The position numbers and the translations under genes are program-made. 64,000 bases of DNA, taken from an uncultured Desulfobacterales bacterium (GTDB lineage Bacteria; Desulfobacterota; Desulfobacteria; Desulfobacterales; JAHEIW01). The notes below the pieces were generated by a model, which made no database searches, had not been told where the DNA came from, and saw nothing but the letters and a program-made list of their open reading frames with translations. The stretch spans positions 62,001-126,000 of the forward strand of contig CAMYLV010000006.1 of NCBI GenBank assembly GCA_947259495.1, given 5' to 3'. This document shows, piece by piece, positions 42,951 to 52,017 of this stretch; the first letter of the stretch is position 1, and the number at the start of each line of letters is the position of its first letter.

Positions 42951-43844
42951 ATGACGGATTCGACGGCGATGATGCGCGCTAAACTTGATGCCAGAGCTGT
43001 AATTATATTAACGGTGCTGTGTTTCATCTGGGGCTTGAATGCCGTTGCCATGAAATATGCCACCGCGGGCATTGCGCCTATTTTTTGTGCGGGTCTTCGA
43101 TCCGTTATCGCTACCATCTGTCTGATCATCTGGATGACCGGCCGGCGAATAACCCTTTTTGTCGGCCACCTTAAAGACGGCATGATCATCGGGCTGTTGT
43201 TCGGCGCCGAATTCGGGCTTCTGTACATGGCCATAAAATTTACAACCGCCTCATCGGCCTGGATTCTGCTGTACACGTCACCGTTTTTTCATGCCCTGGG
43301 AGCTCACTTTTTCCTGCCCGGTGACCGTTTATCGATTGTTAAAGCCGCCGGGATGATGTTGTCTTTCGCCGGCATTTTAATCCTGTTGAGTCAGCACCTG
43401 GGCTTGCCTTCGGTTCATCAATTTGCCGGGGATCTACTGGCTCTTGCCGCTGCCATGCTCTGGGCGCTGACAACGGTGGTGATCAAACGCCGCCTGGTAG
43501 CGGCTGTTTCGCCGTATCACACCCTTTTTTACCAGACTTTTTTTTCGATTCCCATTCTGTTTTTACTCAGTTTTATGTATCAGGAAACACCGGTTCACTA
43601 TATTGATGGACTGATTTTGATCTCAGTCGCCTACCAGGGTGTTCTGGTTGCGTTTATCAGTTACCTGGTGTGGTTTTTTCTGGTTCACACCTATCCGATC
43701 AGCCGGCTGTCGGCATTTACCTTTCTAACGCCGGTGTTCGCGACCCTTGCCGGGGTCTGGTTGCTCGGCGAAACGCTGACGCCGCGCATAATCCTCAGCC
43801 TGACCCTGGTCAGTATTGGAATTTACATCGTCAACCGCAAATAA
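42951..43844 (+). CDS. EamA/DMT-family transporter
   Basis: 297 aa with ten hydrophobic segments in two EamA repeats (about 14-145 and 160-295). LCFIWGLNAVAMKYA begins the first, and FLTPVFATLAGVWLLGETLTP ends the second, both typical. It would export a metabolite such as an amino acid or an organic compound across the inner membrane. Either ATG at 42951 or the one at 42969 could be used; the upstream ribosome-binding site is weak. Divergent from the DUF4097 gene. Confidence 0.88.
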   Translation: MTDSTAMMRAKLDARAVIILTVLCFIWGLNAVAMKYATAGIAPIFCAGLRSVIATICLIIWMTGRRITLFVGHLKDGMIIGLLFGAEFGLLYMAIKFTTASSAWILLYTSPFFHALGAHFFLPGDRLSIVKAAGMMLSFAGILILLSQHLGLPSVHQFAGDLLALAAAMLWALTTVVIKRRLVAAVSPYHTLFYQTFFSIPILFLLSFMYQETPVHYIDGLILISVAYQGVLVAFISYLVWFFLVHTYPISRLSAFTFLTPVFATLAGVWLLGETLTPRIILSLTLVSIGIYIVNRK

Positions 43845-43926
43845 GCGGCGGCACTAAAATGGTTACAAATGGGGACACTGAATAAGGATATACGGATTTT
43901 GTTAGGATTGTACGAAACGGCTGAAA

Positions 43927-44133
43927 TTATAACGTTTTCCATAATAATGTTCCGGAATAAGGAAGTGTGGCATAAGGGGTTGTAGAAAAAAACGTTTGTA
44001 CCGTTTTCCATAATAATGTTCCGAAATACAGAAGTGCGGCATAAGTGGTTGTAGAAAAAAACGTTTGAATATCGCAACGTTTTTTGACAACCACTATAAA
44101 TACCGGAACGTTTTTTTGACAACCCCTATAAAT
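43927..44133 (-). repeat. Family 1 repeat with a second copy inserted in its loop
   Basis: The outer copy starts at 43927 (TTATAACGTTTTCC) and reaches the first hairpin arm GGTTGTAGAAAAAAACGTTT (to 43998). A complete second copy (43999-44098, TACCGTTTTCC to AACCACTATA) follows. Then the outer copy resumes with its other arm (AACGTTTTTTTGACAACCCC, ending TATAAA at 44132). The join fits insertion into a TA within the loop. This is good evidence that the element has moved. Confidence 0.85.
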
Positions 44134-44162
44134 AAAAAAGAGATTCTCATCTATTTTCATAC

Positions 44163-44201
44163 AATAAAAAAAACTGGGGCGATCCCAAAGGACCACCCCA
44201 G
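44163..44201 (-). terminator. Rho-independent terminator of the cystathionine-synthase operon
   Basis: On the minus strand, CTGGGG pairs with CCCCAG around a loop with an inner GGTCC/GGATC-type stem (two mismatches), followed by a run of eight T. It lies 112 bp after the stop of the PLP-enzyme gene. Confidence 0.65.
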
Positions 44202-44313
44202 ATTCCGAAGTTAGTAAAAGAAGGTGACTTAGCGTGTCTCCCGAAACACGCATATCATCAATATCGGTATTTTTAAAAAAAACTTTAGCACTTTTTTATA
44301 CTGAAGCCCGGTT

Positions 44314-45498
44314 TTAGATCGATTTCAAGGCCTGTTTCAGATCAGCGATTAAATCAGCAGGATCTTCGATTCCCACCGAATACCTCACCAGATTTTCAGG
44401 AATGCCCATTGCCGCTCTTTCGCGGGAACTTAATTCCACATGACTGGTGGTTGCCGGTGGTCCGACGATGGTCTCTACCGCCCCCAGGTTAGCAGCCCGA
44501 TGGGCGTATCGCAGGCGCGGTAAAAATTGCTTGACGGCTTCATATCCGCCCTTTACCGAAAAGGCGAACATACCGCCGAAGCCCTTCATCTGCTGCCGGG
44601 CGATGGCATGTTGCGGGTGAGAATCCAGACCGGGGTAAAAAACCTGTTCCACGGCCGAATGGGATTGCAGATAGCGGGCAATTTGGATTGCGCTTTGATT
44701 CTGGCGCTCGATGCGAAGCGGCAGGGTTTTCATGCCGCGCAGCAGCAGATAGGCGGCCATCGGATCCAGGGCGGCGCCGTTGATTTCCCGGAAATGGAAG
44801 ATGCGCCGGATATGATCCCGCGGCCCGCAGACCGCTCCGCCCAGGGCATCGGCATGGCCCCCCAGATATTTGGTGGCACTGTGAAGGACCAGATCGGCGC
44901 CCAGCTCCAGGGGCTTCTGATTTACCGGCGTGGCAAAGGTATTGTCGACCACGACCAGCGCGCCGGCCCGGTGGGCCGCAGCAGCCAGGCGGGCAATATC
45001 GACAATTTTCATGGTCGGATTTGTGGGGCTCTCCAGGTAAAGAACCCGGCAGCCTTGCGAAACAGCAGCTTCAATTGCCCCTTGATCAGTCGTGTCGCAC
45101 AGGGTCACTGTGATGTTGAATCGGGGTAAAAATTCCTGAAAAATTTTATTGGTTCCCCCGTAACCGTCTTTGATCGAAACGATGCGATCGCCGGGAGCCA
45201 GCAGGGTAAACAGGGTGTTGGAAATTGCGGCCATGCCGCTGGCAAAGGCTGTGGCAGCCTGGGCCCGCTCCAGTCGGCATATTTTTTCTTCAAAAACCCG
45301 CACTGTCGGATTGCTGTTGCGGCTGTAAATGTGGCCGCTGATCTCTCCGCGGCCGATCTGTGCCCAGTGTTCCAGATCGTCATAGCCAAACGAGACGCTA
45401 TGGACCACCGGCACCTGGGTTGCATTTTCCCAAAGCGGGCCCTCCTCGCCGGCCCAGACGGCCAGGGTGGCATCTTTTGGATTGCCATGATCATTCAT
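44314..45498 (-). CDS. Cystathionine gamma-synthase/lyase-type PLP enzyme
   Basis: 394 aa, fold-type I trans-sulfuration enzyme. YSRNSNPTVRVFEEK (58-72), SGMAAISNTLF, YLESPTNPTMKIVDI and K210 in HSATKYLGGHADA are the hallmarks. It may make cystathionine, release methanethiol (methionine gamma-lyase) or act on O-acetylhomoserine; the sequence does not settle which. GAGGAGG precedes the start. The Zn-dehydrogenase gene ends 38 bp upstream, so the two form an operon ended by the terminator at 44163-44201. Confidence 0.9.
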   Translation of the reverse strand: MNDHGNPKDATLAVWAGEEGPLWENATQVPVVHSVSFGYDDLEHWAQIGRGEISGHIYSRNSNPTVRVFEEKICRLERAQAATAFASGMAAISNTLFTLLAPGDRIVSIKDGYGGTNKIFQEFLPRFNITVTLCDTTDQGAIEAAVSQGCRVLYLESPTNPTMKIVDIARLAAAAHRAGALVVVDNTFATPVNQKPLELGADLVLHSATKYLGGHADALGGAVCGPRDHIRRIFHFREINGAALDPMAAYLLLRGMKTLPLRIERQNQSAIQIARYLQSHSAVEQVFYPGLDSHPQHAIARQQMKGFGGMFAFSVKGGYEAVKQFLPRLRYAHRAANLGAVETIVGPPATTSHVELSSRERAAMGIPENLVRYSVGIEDPADLIADLKQALKSI

Positions 45499-45536
45499 TT
45501 CGCTTTTCCTCCTCAGAGGGTATGAGGGTTGACGGT

Positions 45537-46511
45537 TTACTGACCCATATCAAATAAAACTTTGAGCACCCCGGGTGCGGCCGCGTGTTCAAAAGCCGCC
45601 AAGGCGTCATTTAGAATATAGCGTTTAACGATCAGCGGGTAGGGGTCCACCCGCCGTTTTTCGAGTTGATCGAGCGCCGCGGCCATCGGTCCGCAGCGCG
45701 ACCCCACCAGAGTGATTTCATCGACCACCAGAGATGAAAAATGTACCGGCCATTTTTCCCCGTCCGAATGCCGGTAAGTGCTTTTGAGGACAATGGTCCC
45801 CCCGGGCCGGACCGCCTGGCGGGCCATTGCAAAACCGGCGGCTGAGCCGGCTGCTTCGATGACGATATCATATGCGCGTTCGCTAATATTGTCTTCTTGA
45901 ATCCAGACAATGTCGCGCTCGGTCAAAAGCGCCTGCTGGCTGGGGTAGCGGGCCGCCACCGTCAATTGACCGGTTTTTGTTGCCAGGGTCTGAGCGATCA
46001 ACTGCCCGAGTCGGCCGGCGCCGGTGACCAGCACGCGGTCCGCCCGCCCGATCTGAATCTGCTGCTGGATTTGCAGCGCGGCTGCCAGCGGTTCTGTAAA
46101 AACGGCCGCATCATCAGCTACTGACGCCGGAACCGGCATCAGATTTTTGAGAGGCAGGCACAGGTAATCGGCGAAGGCCCCGTTGCGGTTTTTGATACCC
46201 AGGACGCTGCGAGCTTGACAATGAGCGTGACGGGCTGCCAGACAATCAGCACACTTCCCGCAGGCGATGTTGATATCCCCCACAACCCGCTGCCCGATGC
46301 GCTGCGGCGCTGCGGGGGCCTGAACAATTTCGCCGACAAACTCATGCCCCGGTATGCCGCTAAACGGATAATAACCGTTTATCAGCTCCAGGTCGGTGCC
46401 GCAGATGCCTGCCAATCGAACTCTGACCAGGGCCTCGTCTTTCAACAGTTCCGGCTTCGGCAGATCTTCGCGAAAACTCAGAACCTGATTTTCCAACCAA
46501 ACTGCACGCAT
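45537..46511 (-). CDS. Zinc-dependent alcohol dehydrogenase-like protein (MDR family)
   Basis: 324 aa. Catalytic zinc ligands C37, H56 and E57 (GICGTD, GHEF) and four structural-zinc Cys (C84, C87, C90, C98) are all present. The Rossmann motif is GAGRLG in VLVTGAGRLGQLI. The substrate is likely a polyol, amino alcohol or threonine, but cannot be fixed. AAGGA precedes the ATG. It is first in an operon with the PLP enzyme gene, so it may act on a related alcohol or aldehyde. Confidence 0.88.
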   Translation of the reverse strand: MRAVWLENQVLSFREDLPKPELLKDEALVRVRLAGICGTDLELINGYYPFSGIPGHEFVGEIVQAPAAPQRIGQRVVGDINIACGKCADCLAARHAHCQARSVLGIKNRNGAFADYLCLPLKNLMPVPASVADDAAVFTEPLAAALQIQQQIQIGRADRVLVTGAGRLGQLIAQTLATKTGQLTVAARYPSQQALLTERDIVWIQEDNISERAYDIVIEAAGSAAGFAMARQAVRPGGTIVLKSTYRHSDGEKWPVHFSSLVVDEITLVGSRCGPMAAALDQLEKRRVDPYPLIVKRYILNDALAAFEHAAAPGVLKVLFDMGQ

Positions 46512-46709
46512 GTTCGGGGTCCTTAATTTAGCGGTGTTTCAGGTTTCTGGTTTCGGGTCGGGAATTATAAATGCCTTAGTATTCATAGATGAATCCGCAT
46601 ATTTTGACAATCAATTCCGATTTTTATATGTTTTTCTGATATTTTCCGCTTTCAGGGGGTCTGATTTTCTTGATTATAGCTGATCTGGCCGATAAAATGG
46701 ACGACAAAT

Positions 46710-47474
46710 ATGCTGATTTTTGATTTTGACGGGGTCCTGATCGATTCACTCGATGAAGTTATCTTAACCGTATACAACACGGCCACCGGCCAGCAGGTGA
46801 CTTGCCTGACTGATCTGGCACAACCGCTGGTCGAATTGTTTCGGCGCAACCGGTTTCATGTTCAGCCCATCGGTGATGGTATCCTGCTGATGAACTGGTG
46901 CTTGCGCAAATACCCCGATGAATCTGAAAGAATTCTACAGCCCCAGGAATACCGGGCGATCATCGACACAGCTGCTGAACTCGTCGCCCGGCGCAGCCTG
47001 CAGGTATACGAAACGCGTCAGCGGTTTGTCGAACGGGATGCCACCGGCTGGACCGCCCTGCATCGGCCCTTTCAGCCCCTCTGGAATGAACTAGTTCGGC
47101 GCCAAAACCAACGCCGATTTGCTATTTTGACCAACAAAAACCGCACTGCCACCGAGCGGCTTTGCCGCCATTTTGGACTTAACATATCTTCTAAAGACAT
47201 TTACAGCGGTGATAATGGGGTCTCCAAAATCGAGAATATGCAGCACATTCAGCAACGCTTCGGGGCAAATACATATTATTTTTTAGACGATTCCCTTAAA
47301 AACCTCCAGGAGCTTGACCGGGCCTTTAGCCGGCGCAAAAAGGTACTCGTACCGCTGCTTGCCGCCTGGGGGTACACAGGCCCTGAAGATCAGAAATTAG
47401 CGCGAAATTCCGGTTATGACGTCCTGCGGCAGGCAGATGCGATCGCATTGCTGGCAACAATGATGCCGCTTTAA
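46710..47474 (+). CDS. HAD-superfamily hydrolase
   Basis: 254 aa. Motif I DFDGVLIDS (5-13) carries the Asp nucleophile and the acid/base Asp; FAILTNKN is motif II, and YYFLDDSLKN is motif IV. The cap domain lies between I and II. The family is phosphoglycolate- and beta-phosphoglucomutase-like phosphatases; substrate unknown. The ribosome-binding site is weak. Divergent from the Zn-dehydrogenase gene and convergent with the RluA gene, 39 bp between stops. Confidence 0.85.
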   Translation: MLIFDFDGVLIDSLDEVILTVYNTATGQQVTCLTDLAQPLVELFRRNRFHVQPIGDGILLMNWCLRKYPDESERILQPQEYRAIIDTAAELVARRSLQVYETRQRFVERDATGWTALHRPFQPLWNELVRRQNQRRFAILTNKNRTATERLCRHFGLNISSKDIYSGDNGVSKIENMQHIQQRFGANTYYFLDDSLKNLQELDRAFSRRKKVLVPLLAAWGYTGPEDQKLARNSGYDVLRQADAIALLATMMPL

Positions 47475-47513
47475 AAAAGAAGCGATGACGGCTGTTGAAG
47501 ACGACAAAACAAA

Positions 47514-48344
47514 TTAAAATTCAGCAGCGGTTTTAAACACCAATTTAAACTGTTCAAAGGGACACTGAAATTCAAGGCCCGTGGCGATGAGCTGCAGGCC
47601 GGTTGAATTTTTGTTGTCCTGCCCGTAACGGGGATCTCCCATCACCGGGTGGCCGATCATGTCAAAATGGCGGCGAATCTGGTGTTTCCTTCCGGTGGCG
47701 ATTACAATGCGCACGGTGCTGGTATCGGTTGCCGGTTCGTAGACGTCAACCCTAAATTCAGTCACGGCAGGTCTGCCGTCCAATTCAATTTCGATGCTGC
47801 CCGCGGGACTGGATTCGGCCGGATTTCCCCGTACCCGAGCGGTGTAGCGTTTGATAATCTCCTGCTTCTGAAACAGTTCGGAAATTTTAGCGGCGGCAAT
47901 TCTGTCGTGGGCCATCAGCACCAGACCGGATACCTCACGGTCAAGGCGGTGAACGAGATAGACCCGGCGCTTGGATTGATAGATCTGCCCGACCTGTCTG
48001 AGAAGGGCGCAATGATCTCCGTATTTTGTGCCTTGGGACAACAAACCGGCCGGTTTCAGCCAGACACTAAAGCGTTTTTGATCGCTGATCAGTTGTGGCC
48101 CTTGCGGGCTAAGGGAAAGCAGGGCACCATCATAGTAAATCCAAACCCGATCGCCCGGCTTGAGAGCTGTGCTGGCGCGCCGAACACGGTACTGGCCGCG
48201 GTTCGATTTTTTCAACCAGACGGCGCCCTTGGCCATGGCATCTTTGATGCGCCTTTTGGAAAGGGGGGTGAAGGTTGCCAGAAATTCACAGGCGGTTGCC
48301 GGGTCGCCGGCCGCGACGGTTTGGCTTAAAGCAAATCTTTGCAC
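47514..48344 (-). CDS. RluA-family pseudouridine synthase
   Basis: 276 aa. The catalytic Asp is in VHRLDREVSGL (near D135), with KRYTARVRG and GRKHQIRRHFDMIGHPVMGDPRYG as the other motifs. The N-terminal part resembles an S4-like domain (PLSKRRIKDAMAKGAVWL). It converts uridine to pseudouridine in rRNA or tRNA; the site is not known. The start is GTG at 48344, with AGGA eight bases upstream. Confidence 0.9.
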   Translation of the reverse strand: MQRFALSQTVAAGDPATACEFLATFTPLSKRRIKDAMAKGAVWLKKSNRGQYRVRRASTALKPGDRVWIYYDGALLSLSPQGPQLISDQKRFSVWLKPAGLLSQGTKYGDHCALLRQVGQIYQSKRRVYLVHRLDREVSGLVLMAHDRIAAAKISELFQKQEIIKRYTARVRGNPAESSPAGSIEIELDGRPAVTEFRVDVYEPATDTSTVRIVIATGRKHQIRRHFDMIGHPVMGDPRYGQDNKNSTGLQLIATGLEFQCPFEQFKLVFKTAAEF

Positions 48345-48462
48345 CAATCTGATCCTATTTTACCTTCAAGTGCCTAAATCGACAATAGATCTTTCTATCT
48401 GATTCATGGTTCAGAACAATTGCCTTTTATTCGCACGCAAAGCCGCAAAGAAAGATCACCGG

Positions 48463-49101
48463 TTAAATCTTAGGCCGCTCACCGAACCGGGGCTCTGTCT
48501 CCCGGGTGCGTTTGAGCTCGTAAAAACCGGGCGTTCTGCCGGCGACGATAATTGCCTCCCACAGGGCAACGGCTGCTTTGTCCGTCGGCGCCGGGCTGCA
48601 GACCGGACCGAAAAAACCCGGCCCTTCGCCGCCGTCAAGGACAATCAGCGGTACGCCCACATCTTTACCGACTTTGGCAAGCGCCTGATCCATATCAGCG
48701 CGAATCGTTTTATCCCAATCAGGGTCAGCAGCCGCTTTTGCCAGCCGGGTCGGATAGCCGCCGGCCGTCAGGATCTCTACAAAATCTTCGGGGGCATCAA
48801 TATCCGCATCGTCATGGTGGTAGCGGGTACCCATCAGCGTATAGATCCTTGCCAGACCGTCATTGCCATGCGCTTTGCGCACCGCAGCAGCAACCCGCAG
48901 GGCCTTCAGGCCCATTTTGTGAAGCGTTTTATACGGTTCGGGTATATCGCGCTCGGCGTTGATTATCTTGAGACTAAACAGCTTCCAGTTGACTCGAATC
49001 TGTTTTTGACGACCCACATCAATCATCCAGCGCGAGGTAATCCAGCACCACGGGCAGATCGGGTCCCAGTAAAAGTCGACGATATTTTTTTTGGCAACCA
49101 T
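48463..49101 (-). CDS. DsbA-family/FrnE-like oxidoreductase
   Basis: 212 aa. A thioredoxin fold with a CPWC motif (C16-C19) and a helical insertion, as in FrnE and 2-hydroxychromene-2-carboxylate isomerase relatives. VPLIVLD is the cis-Pro region. No signal peptide, so it acts in the cytoplasm, perhaps in thiol or polyketide-like chemistry. The ATG at 49101 follows GGAGG. It lies on the minus strand between the RluA gene and the divergent SOUL gene. Confidence 0.85.
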   Translation of the reverse strand: MVAKKNIVDFYWDPICPWCWITSRWMIDVGRQKQIRVNWKLFSLKIINAERDIPEPYKTLHKMGLKALRVAAAVRKAHGNDGLARIYTLMGTRYHHDDADIDAPEDFVEILTAGGYPTRLAKAAADPDWDKTIRADMDQALAKVGKDVGVPLIVLDGGEGPGFFGPVCSPAPTDKAAVALWEAIIVAGRTPGFYELKRTRETEPRFGERPKI

Positions 49102-49267
49102 CTTTTCCTCCGGCACAATTCCTATTCATTTTCCTTTTTAGGGGCGCCGGCATCCTAATTCCGGGGTTGAAACTGCGCCCTTTCATACATACTGTTCTTT
49201 GCATTGTTCATCGTCAATACTGAAAGTTGATCTTAATAAAATCACAACCCAGGAGGACAAACCGCAT

Positions 49268-49903
49268 ATGAAAGCGCAAAGCGTTCTGATACAAACAACT
49301 ATATTTGTTTTCATCACAATGCTGCCGTCGTTTGCCGTTGATGCTATGGCAATTGAAAAAGCAAAATACCAGGTTCTGGAAAATACCGAAAACTTTGAGC
49401 TCAGACAGTATGCACCCCGAACCGTTGCCGAGACATTTGTGGCAGGAGATTTTGAAGCGGTCGGCAATGTGGGCTTTCGCCGCCTTTATGATTACATCAA
49501 CGGCAAGAACGTCAAAAAACAAAGCCTTGCCATGACAGCCCCGGTGACCCAGGAAGCGGAGTATGAAAAAATTGCCATGACCGCTCCGGTAACTCAGGAA
49601 AAGTCGCAAGACCAATGGCGGATTACCTTTTTAATGCCAACCCAATACACTATGGAAACGCTTCCCGAGCCGCTAGACCAGCGCGTTAACTTAATAGAAG
49701 AGCCCGGCTATCTGATGGCCGCCATCCGGTATTCGGGCACCTGGAGTCAGAAACGCTTTGAACAAAACAAGGCTCTGCTGGAGGCATCAATTGCAAAGCG
49801 CGGGCTTAAGCCGGTCGGCAAACCGGTTTGGGCCCGCTATGATCCGCCCTTTATGCCATGGTTTTTGCGCCGCAACGAAGTTTTAATCCGCGTGCAGTAT
49901 TAG
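49268..49903 (+). CDS. SOUL haem-binding family protein, exported
   Basis: 211 aa. A signal peptide (about 1-27) precedes the SOUL domain: YQVLENTENFELRQYAPRTVAET, KIAMTAPVTQE (two related copies, which is normal for bacterial SOUL proteins), TFLMPTQYTMETLPEP, and AAIRYSGTW. Related proteins bind haem or act on membranes. GGAGGA precedes the ATG at 49268. It is monocistronic. Confidence 0.88.
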   Translation: MKAQSVLIQTTIFVFITMLPSFAVDAMAIEKAKYQVLENTENFELRQYAPRTVAETFVAGDFEAVGNVGFRRLYDYINGKNVKKQSLAMTAPVTQEAEYEKIAMTAPVTQEKSQDQWRITFLMPTQYTMETLPEPLDQRVNLIEEPGYLMAAIRYSGTWSQKRFEQNKALLEASIAKRGLKPVGKPVWARYDPPFMPWFLRRNEVLIRVQY

Positions 49904-49974
49904 AGGACGTACCCGGTTAACGGCAAGGCATCTGACAGAATTACACTAAAGGGCATTAGCAGTAGATCCATGCA

Positions 49975-50460
49975 TCAGGACCCTTTTATCCCGGCAATCA
50001 ACTTTTCTTTAATATTCTGAAACCAGCCTTTTTCCGATTCACGGATAATACAGGCATCCTTGAGTAATTTTATAAACTCCGGTTGGGTTTCTTTATAGGA
50101 AAGGATGCGTTCCATCGAAAGGATATTGTCGAGGTTTGGCGGCGCCAATCCGAATTCGTCGTTTCTGTTGATGGATTCCATCGTAATCGAGAGGGCATAA
50201 ATCACCATCTTCTCCGCCATCTCCTTGGGCGTCAGATCAGATTTGTCTGCATACTGATAACGCAAAATTTCATATACACAGGCGGCCAGAACCGGATCAC
50301 CGATCTCCCGCGCATCGGTGCACGCGTGCAGGTTGAAATTGCTGTCCAAAAAATCATCGGCCATTTTCTGCAACTGCTGAAGCCATTTGCTGTTCAGATT
50401 CTGCGGCAGAACCGCAACCGGCCCAAACGTCAAAATCTCGTTATAGAATTCTGATAGCAT
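49975..50460 (-). CDS. Hypothetical protein (161 aa)
   Basis: A soluble helical protein, with AACVYEILRYQYADKSDLTPKEMAEK in the middle and no signal peptide. No domain recognised. GGAAAGGAG precedes the start. Convergent with the SOUL gene and divergent from the PNPOx-like gene. Confidence 0.7.
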   Translation of the reverse strand: MLSEFYNEILTFGPVAVLPQNLNSKWLQQLQKMADDFLDSNFNLHACTDAREIGDPVLAACVYEILRYQYADKSDLTPKEMAEKMVIYALSITMESINRNDEFGLAPPNLDNILSMERILSYKETQPEFIKLLKDACIIRESEKGWFQNIKEKLIAGIKGS

Positions 50461-50617
50461 CTTAACGCTCCTTTCCGGTTTTTTGCGTTCAGTGCTTTTC
50501 TTCTCTTCTATCCTTTATGTATCAAGCCGCATTTATTTTCAAGTCTCTTCTTGACATCTTTTGGGGTCGTCAGCTTAGTAGAACAGCATCCTTTTCATCA
50601 ACTAAAAAGGAGATGTC

Positions 50618-51040
50618 ATGAGTGATCTGAAAGCCAAAATCCTTGAAAAGATGAAAGCACACACCCTGGCTTCGTTTGCCACAGTCACCGATGAGCGCAA
50701 ACCGTGGACGCGCTATGTGGTTATTACGGCAGATGACCAGATGAACATCTGGTTTGCGACCTTCAAAGGCTCCCGTAAAGTGAACCAGATTGCCGATAAT
50801 CCGGAGGTCCACCTGACCCTGGGTGTCGGTGATATGCAAAACGCGGTGTCCTGGGTGCAGGTCCAGGGGCGGGCTGAGATCCTCGAAGACATTGAGACCA
50901 AAAAGACAATCTGGTACGATATGCTGGAGCCGATTTTTAAAGGGCCGGACGATCCGAATTATGTGGTCTGCAAAATCGCGCCTTACCGGATTGAATATTA
51001 CACAATGAATAAGCAAAATCCAGACATTTGGGAAGCCTGA
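50618..51040 (+). CDS. Pyridoxamine 5'-phosphate oxidase-like FMN/F420-binding protein
   Basis: 140 aa, a single split-barrel domain. TLASFATVTDERKPWTRYVVI, then WFATFKGSRKVNQIADNPEVHL, and VQGRAEILED are typical of general-stress/PNPOx-like proteins that bind FMN or F420. The reaction is not known. AAGGAG precedes the ATG. Monocistronic. Confidence 0.88.
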   Translation: MSDLKAKILEKMKAHTLASFATVTDERKPWTRYVVITADDQMNIWFATFKGSRKVNQIADNPEVHLTLGVGDMQNAVSWVQVQGRAEILEDIETKKTIWYDMLEPIFKGPDDPNYVVCKIAPYRIEYYTMNKQNPDIWEA

Positions 51041-51309
51041 CCGGTATTCTGAAAAATCGGATCCTTTTTCGTATTTTCTATGTTTTGCCATCTGCAAAGC
51101 CTTTTTCTTTGTTGCCGTGATTCTCTGACTGAGAATCTGACGCTGATCATATTCCCACGTTTTTCTTCCACACGACACCGCCCCCGGGGTCACTGAAAAA
51201 AATCGAAAAGTTCTCTTCGTTTGATATCGCCGCCTGTATTTGATAATAGAATTTGGGGTTATCAAAAGAGCTTTTTCTTATCTGCGATTGTCGATTGAAG
51301 GGGGGCGTA

Positions 51310-51798
51310 ATGAAAGACGAAAAGCACATTCTGACGATGCTGGTTGAAAATGAACCCGGCGTCACAGCACGGGTGGCAGGACTTTTTGCCAGCCGGGGTT
51401 ACAATATCGAAACCATCTGCGGCGCGCCGACGGCCAACCCGAAAATGTCCCGCATCACCATAGCGACCCAGACAAACCCGGAGATGCTCGAACAAATCAT
51501 GAAGCAGGTCCGCAGGCTCGTCAACGTGATTAAACTCAGGGATATGACGGGCGAGGATGCTGTCAAGCGTGAAATGGCCTTGATCTGTGTGAAGGCCAGG
51601 ACAAAAGACCGCAGCGAAATATTAAGAATCATTGAAACCTTCAGAGGCCGGATTGTTGATACCGGTGCAACCCACTTCATTATCGAAGTAACCGGCAGGC
51701 GGCAAAAGATAGATGCACTCATCCAGCTGCTGGAACCGATGGGGGTCAAAAAATTGGCGCGCTCCGGGGTCCTGGCACTTTACCGCGAACCCCAATAA
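51310..51798 (+). CDS. ilvN: Acetolactate synthase small (regulatory) subunit
   Basis: 162 aa, normal length. An N-terminal ACT domain (HILTMLVENEPGVTARVAGLFASRGYNI) and a second ACT-like domain (GRIVDTGATHFIIEVTG). It binds valine and controls the catalytic subunit in branched-chain amino acid synthesis. The ATG at 51310 follows AGGGGG. The catalytic-subunit gene usually adjoins it, but neither neighbour is ilvB, ilvI or ilvC, so here it stands alone. Confidence 0.93.
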   Translation: MKDEKHILTMLVENEPGVTARVAGLFASRGYNIETICGAPTANPKMSRITIATQTNPEMLEQIMKQVRRLVNVIKLRDMTGEDAVKREMALICVKARTKDRSEILRIIETFRGRIVDTGATHFIIEVTGRRQKIDALIQLLEPMGVKKLARSGVLALYREPQ

Positions 51799-52017
51799 GC
51801 CCGCTGCCCTGTGGGTTCATTTCTTTGATCAAATTTCAACGCCTTGGAGAAACCACCCATGGTGAAGGGACTTCAGGCAAAAAAAAATGAAAATCAAACT
51901 GATGCATTGAGCGACGATGCTTGATTTAGCGCGGCTTGGCCTTATTATGATACATGCTACTGTTTCCCCCTTGCCGGCTAAAACAAAGATATATTGCGAC
52001 CAAATGTGGTGGCGAAA

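Larger units (their letters stand above)
43845..44313. other. 469-bp intergenic region with nested repeats and a terminator
   Basis: Between the convergent EamA and PLP-enzyme genes. It holds the nested family 1 repeats (43927-44133) and a minus-strand terminator (44163-44201). The short frames that run through the repeats encode the same peptide each time only because the DNA repeats; they are not genes. Confidence 0.7.

Noticed and set aside
43823-44253. Several overlapping frames with repeated peptide LMPHFCISEHYYGKRY
   Set aside because: They are translations of the family 1 repeat; the same peptide also arises at the left end of the window. No ribosome-binding site.
47649-48329. Plus-strand frame of 226 codons
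   Set aside because: Antisense to the RluA-type gene, whose HRLD motif is clear.
48406-49158. Long plus-strand frame of 250 codons
   Set aside because: Antisense to the DsbA-like gene with its CPWC motif; no own features.
49535-49600. MTAPVTQE duplication in the SOUL gene as a novel repeat
   Set aside because: Two copies of this motif are normal for bacterial SOUL proteins.
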